Below, in pieces: positions 18,008 to 25,133 of a DNA stretch of 64,000 bases (position 1 is the first letter of the stretch; each line of letters opens with the position of its first letter). This stretch comes from JAEVLT01 sp044598425 (GTDB lineage: Bacteria > Bacillota > Bacilli > Bacillales > Cytobacillaceae), in contig CP172536.1 of assembly GCA_044598425.1 (NCBI GenBank), forward strand, positions 1,736,001-1,800,000, given 5' to 3'. The position numbers and the translations under genes are program-made. Under the pieces are notes generated by a model. The model worked only from the letters and a program-made list of their open reading frames with translations, was not told the DNA's origin and searched no databases.

Positions 18008-18403
18008 TTGAAGCTCAATTCAACGTTTTTTGAAAAAATGGGATTTTTAAGCACTGAATCAGCTCAGTCAGGGTTCCAATTAAAGCTGCCGTTAAAAAAA
18101 CAGCTGCTTCAGGAAGATGGCGTGGTTCACTCGGGTGCTCTTTCCACGATGCTTGATACTGTCATGGGCGCAACCGTTTCAAAGCAATTTCAATCGTTTG
18201 CGACAACGATTCAATTAAATTTGACATTTTTCGATTTAACCGCAAAAGAAAACTATTTTGCCAAAACAATTATCCTTGAGCAAAGCGAACAGTATGTCAT
18301 AGCGGAGGGTACGATTACTGATGACAAAGATGAGCTTATTGCAAAAGGGATTGGAACGTTTAAAATCAAGCCGATGTTGGATTCGTTAGGATTGAATCGA
18401 TGA
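18008..18403 (+). CDS. PaaI-family acyl-CoA thioesterase
   Basis: This 131-residue hot-dog fold thioesterase probably hydrolyses an acyl-CoA. The family signature is present as VHSGALSTMLDTVMGAT, with the catalytic Asp in the helix. The start is TTG 18008, with GAGGAGGGGA upstream. The protein is only distantly alike the next thioesterase, with which it forms a pair 21 bases apart; two adjacent PaaI proteins suggest either a heteromer or different chain-length needs. Confidence 0.84.
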   Translation: MKLNSTFFEKMGFLSTESAQSGFQLKLPLKKQLLQEDGVVHSGALSTMLDTVMGATVSKQFQSFATTIQLNLTFFDLTAKENYFAKTIILEQSEQYVIAEGTITDDKDELIAKGIGTFKIKPMLDSLGLNR

Positions 18404-18424
18404 ACAGGATAGAAGGTGGAATTA

Positions 18425-18814
18425 TTGGCTGCATTTTTGCAAAATTTAGCACAGAGTCCGTTCTTAAATCATGTTGGTTTTGAAATTGTTCAACTTGATG
18501 GGGAGGAAGCCGCCCTTAAGCTATCCGTTCAAACGGATCATCATAATATCAATCACACTTTACACGGTGGGGTTCACGCTGCCTTGCTGGAAAGTATTCA
18601 ATCGCTGATCATTCAATCCGCATACAAAACCAAAGCTTCTGTGATGAATTTAAACGTTCACTATCTTTCGCCTGTTAGCCAGGGGGAAATCTATGCGACA
18701 GCAAGAATGGTTCAAAAAGGATATAAAGTTGCAACTGCAGAGGCAAAAATCGTTGATGAAAATCAGCAATTAATTGCGATCGGTACGGGAGTTTATAAAA
18801 TTTTAAGAGAATGA
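18425..18814 (+). CDS. PaaI-family thioesterase
   Basis: This is a second hot-dog thioesterase of 129 residues, with the motif TLHGGVHAALLESIQSLI. The TTG at 18425 has GAAGGTGG 5 bases upstream and is preferred over the in-frame GTG at 18416. The last codons and the stop are copied downstream by a 24-bp tandem repeat. It ends the first catabolic operon; the next gene has its own operator-bearing promoter. Confidence 0.82.
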   Translation: MAAFLQNLAQSPFLNHVGFEIVQLDGEEAALKLSVQTDHHNINHTLHGGVHAALLESIQSLIIQSAYKTKASVMNLNVHYLSPVSQGEIYATARMVQKGYKVATAEAKIVDENQQLIAIGTGVYKILRE

Positions 18815-18854
18815 GAAAATAAAATTTTAAGAGAATGAGAAAATAAAATTTTAA
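18797..18854. repeat. 24-bp tandem repeat, about 2.4 copies, across a gene's stop codon
   Basis: The unit beginning AAAATTTTAAGAGAATGAGA repeats with a period of exactly 24 bases (TTTTAA at 18801, 18825 and 18849). It starts inside the thioesterase gene, contains its stop codon TGA and repeats the stop downstream. As a multiple of three it leaves the frame intact. Confidence 0.9.
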
Positions 18855-18861
18855 TATTAAC

Positions 18862-18888
18862 TTGAATATTCTAAAAATTTTGTATAAT
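18862..18888 (+). promoter_or_regulatory. Promoter of the second acyl-CoA catabolic operon
   Basis: TTGAAT (18862-18867) and TATAAT (18883-18888) are 15 bases apart, shorter than ideal. The strong -10 box lies 10 bases before the palindromic operator at 18899. Confidence 0.55.
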
Positions 18889-18898
18889 ATAGTGAATA

Positions 18899-18920
18899 AC
18901 ATACCGACTGGTAAGTATGT
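18899..18920. promoter_or_regulatory. TetR-type palindromic operator, copy 2
   Basis: The outer arms ACATACC and GTATGT and the core ACTGGT match the dyad at 8766-8787 in length, spacing and most bases. It covers the expected transcription start, so binding should repress the 18.9-24.1 kb operon together with the gene at 8862. Confidence 0.65.
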
Positions 18921-18937
18921 CGGCTGGAGGTGCGGAG

Positions 18938-20143
18938 ATGAATTTTGATTACTCTGATAAAGTAAAAGAGCTTCAAAAAAAATTAACTGCTTTTATGGAT
19001 GAATATATTTACCCAAATGAAAAAGTATACGCGGAGCAACTAGACAAAAATGACCCATTTTCCAAAATTCCGCCCATTATGGAGGAATTAAAAGAAAATG
19101 CTAAACAAGCCGGGTTATGGAATTTATTTTTACCGGAAAGTGAATATGGAGCCGGCCTGGCAAATATAGAGTATGCTCCGCTTTGTGAGATCATGGGCCG
19201 CTCTAGCATTGCGCCCGAAGTATTTAACTGTGCTGCTCCGGATACAGGAAATATGGAAGTGCTCGTCCGCTACGGGACTGAGGAGCAAAAACAACAATGG
19301 TTAAAGCCGCTGCTGGATGGCGAGATCCGCTCATGCTTTTCAATGACCGAGCCGGATGTTGCTTCTTCTGATGCGACGAATATACAGGCCAGCATTGTTC
19401 GTGATGGTGATGAATATGTCATCAATGGTACGAAATGGTGGTCATCTGGCGCTGGTGATCCACGCTGTAAAATCGCGATCGTAATGGGCAAAAATAATCC
19501 GAATGCTCAGACATATGAACAGCAATCAATGATTCTCGTACCGCTTGATTCTCCGGGGGTTACGATTAAACGAGTATTGCCCGTGTTCGGATACGACCAT
19601 GCCCCGCACGGTCATGCAGAAATCGAGTATAAAAATGTCCGCGTGCCGGCTTCCAACATGCTTTGGGGTGAAGGAAAAGGTTTCGCCATTGCTCAGGGAC
19701 GGCTTGGACCGGGAAGGATTCACCATTGCATGAGATCGATTGGGGCTGCCGAAAGAGCGTTAGAAGAAATGTGTAAGCGTGTTCAAAGCAGGACAGCTTT
19801 TGGAAAAAAACTGGCTGATCAAGGTGTGATTCAGCAATGGATTGCTGATTCCAGAATTGAAATTGAACAGGCGAGACTGCTGACGTTGAAAGCAGCTTAC
19901 ATGATGGATACGGTCGGCAATAAAGAAGCAAAAGGAGAAATTGCAATGATTAAGGTCGTTGCTCCAAACATGGCCTTAAAGGTCATTGACCGCGCGATTC
20001 AAGCACTCGGAGGAGCTGGGGTCAGCGATGATTTCCCATTAGCTGCAAGCTGGGCCAATATTCGAACTTTAAGACTGGCAGATGGACCGGATGAAGTGCA
20101 TAGAAGAGCAGTTGCCCGCTATGAATTGAAAAAATACAGATAA
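18938..20143 (+). CDS. ACAD10/11-like acyl-CoA dehydrogenase family protein
   Basis: This is a 401-residue acyl-CoA dehydrogenase homologue. The FAD region reads CFSMTEPDVASSDATNIQAS and the C-terminal end reads LADGPDEVHRRAVARYEL. In this branch, which includes human ACAD10/11 and bacterial LvaC, the usual YEGT catalytic Glu motif is replaced by ADGPDEVH. Known members act on 4-phosphorylated acyl-CoA made by an APH-like kinase, and such a kinase is encoded at 22216 in this operon. ATG 18938 follows GGAGGTGCGG. The role in 4-hydroxy acid catabolism is inference from this pairing. Confidence 0.88.
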   Translation: MNFDYSDKVKELQKKLTAFMDEYIYPNEKVYAEQLDKNDPFSKIPPIMEELKENAKQAGLWNLFLPESEYGAGLANIEYAPLCEIMGRSSIAPEVFNCAAPDTGNMEVLVRYGTEEQKQQWLKPLLDGEIRSCFSMTEPDVASSDATNIQASIVRDGDEYVINGTKWWSSGAGDPRCKIAIVMGKNNPNAQTYEQQSMILVPLDSPGVTIKRVLPVFGYDHAPHGHAEIEYKNVRVPASNMLWGEGKGFAIAQGRLGPGRIHHCMRSIGAAERALEEMCKRVQSRTAFGKKLADQGVIQQWIADSRIEIEQARLLTLKAAYMMDTVGNKEAKGEIAMIKVVAPNMALKVIDRAIQALGGAGVSDDFPLAASWANIRTLRLADGPDEVHRRAVARYELKKYR

Positions 20144-20220
20144 GCTGTGAAACAGACGCGAATTGGTCGGAAATGTATCCCACTTAAATATAAAGAATAA
20201 GAGCTGACGGGGGTAGGAAC

Positions 20221-20994
20221 ATGCGTGTGAAGGAGCTTTTTGACTTAAAAGGCAAGGTGGCGATCGTCACTGGCGGCGGCCGCGGACTGGGACAGCAAAT
20301 TGCAGAAGGATTTGCTGAAGCAGGTGCGAATGTTGTTGTTTGTTCAAGAAGAGTGGAGGCCTGTGAACAGGTTAGTGAAAATTTGAAAAAATTGGGCGTC
20401 GATTCGATCGCTCTTAAATGCGATGTAAGCAATCCGGAAGATGTGAAACAGGTTGTCGAGCAAACAATGGAGAAGTTTGGACGCATCGATATTTTAGTCA
20501 ATAACAGCGGTGCCTCTTGGGGAGCGCAGGTTGAAGAAATGCCGCTTGAAGCGTGGCAGAAGGTAATTAATACGAATGTGACAGGGACTTTCCTTATGTC
20601 TCAGGCAGTTGGAAAAGTAATGCTTGAGCAGCAATCAGGTAAAATCATTAACATCGCCTCGGTTGCCGGCTTAAAAGGTTCAAATCCAAAATATATGGAT
20701 GCGATTGGCTACAATTCAAGTAAAGGTGCAGTGATTACTTTTACAAAAGATCTGGCGGTAAAATGGGGCCCGAAAGGAATTTACGTCAATGCGATTGCAC
20801 CGGGGTTTTTCCCAACGAAAATGTCAAAAGCTTTGATTGAGCAGGGCAGAGAGGCGATCCTGGAAGGCACCCCGCTAAGAAAATTTGGGAGCGAAAATGA
20901 TTTAAAAGGGGTTGCCCTTTTCCTCGCTTCAAGGGCTTCTGACTTTGTTACCGGTGAAGTGATCGTTGTCGATGGCGGAGCAAACGCGATGTAA
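20221..20994 (+). CDS. Short-chain dehydrogenase/reductase
   Basis: This 257-residue classical SDR has the cofactor motif TGGGRGLGQQIAEGF, the NNSGAS motif and the active-site Ser/Tyr/Lys in NIASVAGLKG and IGYNSSKGAV. The C-terminus VTGEVIVVDGGANAM is standard. It sits between the ACAD10/11-like enzyme and a thiolase. It could be the 3-hydroxyacyl-CoA dehydrogenase of the route or, by analogy with LvaD, reduce a 4-oxoacyl-CoA. Confidence 0.9.
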   Translation: MRVKELFDLKGKVAIVTGGGRGLGQQIAEGFAEAGANVVVCSRRVEACEQVSENLKKLGVDSIALKCDVSNPEDVKQVVEQTMEKFGRIDILVNNSGASWGAQVEEMPLEAWQKVINTNVTGTFLMSQAVGKVMLEQQSGKIINIASVAGLKGSNPKYMDAIGYNSSKGAVITFTKDLAVKWGPKGIYVNAIAPGFFPTKMSKALIEQGREAILEGTPLRKFGSENDLKGVALFLASRASDFVTGEVIVVDGGANAM

Positions 20995-21028
20995 AGTTTG
21001 AATAATAGACAGAAGGGGTGCATGAAGA

Positions 21029-22198
21029 ATGAAACGGGATGCAGTGATTGTGTCAGCAGTACGGACTGCGATCGGCCGGCAAGGAGGAGTGCTTGCAAGC
21101 GTGCCAGCGCATGTGCTCGGAGCCGAAGTCATCAAGGAAGCTGTAAGAAGAGTCAATCTTGATCCAAAACAGATTGATGATGTCATTTTTGGCAATGTCT
21201 TAAGCGGCGGCGGCAATATTGCAAGGTTAACAGCTTTACAGACTGGTTTATCAATTGATTTACCTGGACTAACCGTGGACCGTCAATGCGGTTCCGGCAT
21301 CAATGCCGTTCATTTGGCAGCACAGGCAATCCGTGCCGGTGACGGGGATATTTATATTGCCGGCGGTACAGAAAGCATGAGCCGCGCGCCATACTTAATG
21401 GACCGGCCGGAAAAACTGTACAGTTCAACACCGCCAAGTTTCCGAAAATCGCAGTTGTCACCAAAAGAAATTGGTGACCCGCCAATGGGGATTACGGCGG
21501 AAAATCTGGTGAAAAAATATCAAATTTCCCGCGAAGAACAAGATGAATTTGCATTAAGAAGCCAGCAAAGAATGGCGGCAGCTATGGAGGAAGGCCGATT
21601 TGAAGAGCAAATTGTCCCAATTACCATTCCTGTCAAAAAAGGGGAACCGATTGTGTTTAAAACAGACGAACACCCGAGGCCGCAAACGACAATGGAAGGT
21701 TTGGCAAAGCTTAAGCCTGCTTTCTTGGAAGGCGGGACAGTAACAGCCGGCAATAGTTCGGGCCTCAATGATGCGGCGTCCGCACTTGTGATTATGTCAA
21801 GAGAAAAAGCAGAGGAATTGGGAATTCAGCCGCTGGCAGTCATTCGCGACTATACTGTGGCAGGAGTCGATCCAAACATCATGGGGATTGGCCCGGTTCC
21901 AGCCGTTCGAAAAGTAATGGAAAAGTCCGGCCTATCTCTCGAAGACATGGATATCATTGAAATTAACGAAGCCTTTGCTTCACAAGTTCTTGCCTGCAAC
22001 CGTGAACTGCAAATGGATTTAGAAAAAGTGAATGTCAACGGCGGCGCCATTGCCCACGGGCACCCGCTTGGAGCAACTGGGGCAATTCTAATCACGAAAG
22101 CAGTCTATGAACTGCATCGGTCCGGCGGCAAATACGGGCTTATTACAGCTTGTATTGGCGGCGGACAGGGGATTGCGACCATTATTGAAAAAGCGTAA
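21029..22198 (+). CDS. Thiolase (acetyl-CoA acetyltransferase)
   Basis: This second thiolase, of 389 residues, has the nucleophile in DRQCGSGINAV, His in GHPLGATGAILI and the second Cys in ACIGGGQGIATI. It is clearly a paralogue of, not a copy of, the thiolase at 16807. The ATG has AGAAGGGG upstream. The APH-type kinase begins 17 bases after its stop, supporting one transcript. Confidence 0.92.
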   Translation: MKRDAVIVSAVRTAIGRQGGVLASVPAHVLGAEVIKEAVRRVNLDPKQIDDVIFGNVLSGGGNIARLTALQTGLSIDLPGLTVDRQCGSGINAVHLAAQAIRAGDGDIYIAGGTESMSRAPYLMDRPEKLYSSTPPSFRKSQLSPKEIGDPPMGITAENLVKKYQISREEQDEFALRSQQRMAAAMEEGRFEEQIVPITIPVKKGEPIVFKTDEHPRPQTTMEGLAKLKPAFLEGGTVTAGNSSGLNDAASALVIMSREKAEELGIQPLAVIRDYTVAGVDPNIMGIGPVPAVRKVMEKSGLSLEDMDIIEINEAFASQVLACNRELQMDLEKVNVNGGAIAHGHPLGATGAILITKAVYELHRSGGKYGLITACIGGGQGIATIIEKA

Positions 22199-22215
22199 AG
22201 AAAGGGGTGGCGATC

Positions 22216-23268
22216 ATGGCTGCGGATACAATTCCAATTCGAAAAGGAGAAGAACTTGATGCTGCGGCGATTGAAGCATTCATTCGCAGGCACTTCAAAA
22301 ACTTGCCCGATGACCGGTTAACAATTGTCCAATTTAGCGCCGGCCGCTCCAATTTAACGTATCAATTAAACATTGGAGAATGGGAAGCAGTTTTAAGACG
22401 TCCGCCTTTAGGACCTGTCGCTCCGAAAGCACATGACATGGCGCGTGAATTCCGGGTTCTCACGGAGATTCATCCCCACTACCCGGCTGCACCTAAGCCC
22501 TATTTGTATGGAGATAAAACGGTCATTGGCAGCCCCTTTTTTATCATGGAAAGAAAAAAGGGAGTTGTTCTCGATACAGAATTTCCGCAGGAAGTAACGC
22601 CAACTAGAGAAATGTGCCGCCATATTTCTGAATTAATGGTCGACAATCTTGTTTTGCTCCATAGCATTGATTATGAAAAAACAATGCTAAAAGAGATGAC
22701 GAAACCAGAAGGATTTATGGAAAGGCAGGTTCATGGCTGGATTCAGCGCTATGAGCGGGTGGAACTGGAAGAAATAAGGGGGATAGACCGTTTGAAAAAA
22801 TGGATGACCGATCATATCCCTGTTTCACAGGCACCCGCCATCATCCATTATGATTACAAGCTTAATAATTCAATGTTTGACCCCAAATTTACAAAAATGA
22901 TTGGATTATTTGACTGGGAAATGACGACAATCGGCGACCCGCTAGCCGATTTGGGTGCGGCTATGAGTTATTGGATTGAGCCGGATGATTCTGATTTATT
23001 AAAAAAGGGTATGGGAGAAATTCCAATCACTGCCACACCGGGATTCATGACGAGAAATGAATTTATGGAGAGCTATGCCAAAAAAAGCGGCAGAGATCTT
23101 ACCGCGATGAATTTTTATTTAACATTTGCTTATTTTAAGCTGGCGGTAATTTGTCAGCAAATTTTCTACCGCTGGAAAAAAGGTCAAACCGAGGATGAAC
23201 GGTTCGCCCATCTTGATGCGTTTGTTCGCAATTTAATCCAATACGCTCATTATTTAACTGAAATATAG
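22216..23268 (+). CDS. APH-family phosphotransferase, ACAD10/11 kinase-domain-like (LvaA-like)
   Basis: This 350-residue kinase-fold protein resembles the N-terminal domain of human ACAD10/11 and bacterial LvaA. The catalytic loop is HYDYKLNNSMFDP (HxDxKxxN) and the metal-binding motif is GLFDWEMTTIGDPLADL. The N-terminal substrate region reads FSAGRSNLTYQL and VLRRPPLGPVAPKAHDM, typical of this branch rather than of aminoglycoside kinases. Known relatives phosphorylate the 4-hydroxyl of 4-hydroxyacyl-CoA. ATG 22216 follows AAAGGGGTGG by 5 bases; GTG 22207 is an alternative. Confidence 0.87.
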   Translation: MAADTIPIRKGEELDAAAIEAFIRRHFKNLPDDRLTIVQFSAGRSNLTYQLNIGEWEAVLRRPPLGPVAPKAHDMAREFRVLTEIHPHYPAAPKPYLYGDKTVIGSPFFIMERKKGVVLDTEFPQEVTPTREMCRHISELMVDNLVLLHSIDYEKTMLKEMTKPEGFMERQVHGWIQRYERVELEEIRGIDRLKKWMTDHIPVSQAPAIIHYDYKLNNSMFDPKFTKMIGLFDWEMTTIGDPLADLGAAMSYWIEPDDSDLLKKGMGEIPITATPGFMTRNEFMESYAKKSGRDLTAMNFYLTFAYFKLAVICQQIFYRWKKGQTEDERFAHLDAFVRNLIQYAHYLTEI

Positions 23269-23297
23269 TGATGTAAAAAGACCTGAGGTGCAAACAT

Positions 23298-24056
23298 ATG
23301 GGGAAAATTCACCTTCTTTTAAAAAAAGAAGAGTTGGACCAGCAAAAAGTAAAAGACAATAAAATTGTCATTGTCTTTGATATTTTGCTTGCCACCTCGA
23401 CAATCTCCTCCGCATTGGAATTCGGTGCAAAGGAAGTGATCCCTGTACTAAACGGCAGGGAAGCTCAAAAAGAAGTCAATGGGAGACAAGAAGGAAGTTA
23501 TGTTTTAGTAGGTGAGTATGAAGGAAAAACATTAGACGGATTTTTATCGCCGAACCCCCTAGAACTGCGGGAAAGAATTTCGGGTAAAACGGTTATTCTT
23601 TCGACAACCAATGGAACGGTTGCACTAAAGGGAGCTTCTTCGGCCAAAACCGTTTATGCTGCATCTCTGGTGAACAATCAGGCGGTCGCAAGTTATGTTT
23701 TAAATCATCTCGAAGATGAAACGATTTTACTCGTTTGCTCCGGATCTTCAAGTGAATTTAATATGGAAGATTTCTATGGTGCCGGACACTTTATTGCATG
23801 CCTGCTTAAAAACGAGGCTTCAAGATGGGAGTTAACAGACCCGGCCAATGCTGCCTATCTGTTTTATCAAGGAAACAAGGAGAAGGGCGTAAAGCTGCTA
23901 AAAGAGTCTCGAGTAGGAAAAATGTTGACCCGATATGGTTACGACAAGGAAATAGATTTTGTCTCTAAAGAAAGTTTGTTTTCTATTGTTCCTATTTTAA
24001 AAGGGAAAACAATAGTAAATGCAGAAATAGAAGAATGCGAGCCTGCGAGGAAGTAA
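23298..24056 (+). CDS. Divergent ComB (2-phosphosulfolactate phosphatase) family protein
   Basis: This 252-residue protein aligns with the ComB/YitC family of Mg-dependent phosphatases. It has FDILLATSTISSALEFGAKE, GEYEGKTLDGFLSPNP and STTNGTVALKGA in the family order. Two conserved places differ: the family's D-V/I-L/I-R-A-T/F-T-T stretch lacks its Arg (ILLATST), and the GNSP motif reads SPNP. The sulfolactate role is therefore doubtful. In an operon with an APH-type kinase, a phosphatase of small phosphorylated acids would make sense, but that is inference. AGGTG precedes the ATG. Confidence 0.78.
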   Translation: MGKIHLLLKKEELDQQKVKDNKIVIVFDILLATSTISSALEFGAKEVIPVLNGREAQKEVNGRQEGSYVLVGEYEGKTLDGFLSPNPLELRERISGKTVILSTTNGTVALKGASSAKTVYAASLVNNQAVASYVLNHLEDETILLVCSGSSSEFNMEDFYGAGHFIACLLKNEASRWELTDPANAAYLFYQGNKEKGVKLLKESRVGKMLTRYGYDKEIDFVSKESLFSIVPILKGKTIVNAEIEECEPARK

Positions 24057-24102
24057 CGGGCTCGTAATAGGCTAAACCTCGTATTTTTTCAAAAGAAATT
24101 TT

Positions 24103-24116
24103 TGATAGCGTTTACA
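24103..24116 (+). promoter_or_regulatory. cre site (CcpA operator)
   Basis: TGATAGCGTTTACA matches the 14-base cre consensus TGWNANCGNTNWCA at every position. It lies 19 bases before the start of the esterase gene, after an AT-rich stretch with no gene. It suggests carbon catabolite control of the esterase-ligase-Liv importer unit. Confidence 0.65.
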
Positions 24117-24134
24117 TAAGAGGGGAGTGAGTAC

Positions 24135-25079
24135 ATGAGCCTGCATCCACAAGTTCAATCTTTACTGGAAAAGCTGAATTCAAGAGCAGCACCTTCAATG
24201 GAAGAACAACCTGTAAGTGAGGCAAGGACTGCATTTGCAAAAATGTGCAGGATGTTATCAAAACCTAAGCAAATAGCCAAAGTGGAAGACCGAAAAATTT
24301 CCGGTTTTCAAAACGAATTGACGATTCGAATCTATACGCCTGAGCAACCAAAACCGCTTCCAGTCCTTGTTTATTTTCACGGCGGCGGCTGGGTGATCGG
24401 CGATCTCGACACCCATGATCCGCTTTGCCGATCGCTTGCGAATAAGGCGGAATGTACAGTCATTTCGGTTGATTACAGCCTTGCACCCGAAAGTAAATTT
24501 CCTGCAGCAGTTGAGGATGCCTACCGGGCTATTCAGTGGGTTGCCGAACATGCTACTGAGCTTGGGAGCGATCCGGCTCGCCTCGCGGTTGCCGGTGACA
24601 GTGCGGGAGGAAATTTGGCTGCCGTTGTCAGTTACTTGGCTATTCAAAGAAAGGGCCCTGTGATTTCGTATCAGATGCTCTTTTATCCATCCACTGGTTT
24701 TAGCTTTACACCCTCCTTTGAAAAATATGGAGAAGGCTATCATTTAACAAAATCAACGATGAAATGGTTCCGGCAACAATACCTCTCAGAGCATAACGAT
24801 ACAAAAAAACCATTAGCTGCACCGATGTTAATTCCGGCTGAAGCAACGCCAATGCTGCCGCCTGCCTATATTTTAACCGCTGAGTATGATCCATTACGGG
24901 ACGGCGGATTCGCATATGCTGAAAAGCTGAAAAAGGCGGGTGTCGAAACCCATTATGTATGCTATCCAGGCATGATTCACGGATTTTTAAATATGACGGA
25001 AGCCCTTGATGATGGAAAAAAAGCAATCGCCGAAGCGGCAAAGGCGCTAAAAGATCATTTCGCTGCCCGCGCACGGTGA
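24135..25079 (+). CDS. HSL-family alpha/beta hydrolase (acetyl esterase/lipase-like)
   Basis: This is a 314-residue hormone-sensitive-lipase family esterase. The oxyanion-hole motif YFHGGGWVIGDLDTHD is followed by the nucleophile motif VAGDSAGGNLAA; the acid Asp is in ILTAEYDPLRDGG and the His in GMIHGFLN. There is no signal peptide, so it acts in the cytoplasm. GAGGGGAGTGA precedes the ATG. Placed before a CoA ligase, it may release a carboxylic acid from an ester or lactone for activation. Confidence 0.92.
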   Translation: MSLHPQVQSLLEKLNSRAAPSMEEQPVSEARTAFAKMCRMLSKPKQIAKVEDRKISGFQNELTIRIYTPEQPKPLPVLVYFHGGGWVIGDLDTHDPLCRSLANKAECTVISVDYSLAPESKFPAAVEDAYRAIQWVAEHATELGSDPARLAVAGDSAGGNLAAVVSYLAIQRKGPVISYQMLFYPSTGFSFTPSFEKYGEGYHLTKSTMKWFRQQYLSEHNDTKKPLAAPMLIPAEATPMLPPAYILTAEYDPLRDGGFAYAEKLKKAGVETHYVCYPGMIHGFLNMTEALDDGKKAIAEAAKALKDHFAARAR

Positions 25080-25133
25080 GGGACCGGAGATGGCTTGCTA
25101 CAGACAAATTTTTTAAAAAGGAGCGAAGATCAC

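Noticed and set aside
22216..23268. Aminoglycoside resistance kinase
   Set aside because: The N-terminal substrate region and acyl-CoA context are those of ACAD10/11-like kinases; no resistance genes are nearby.
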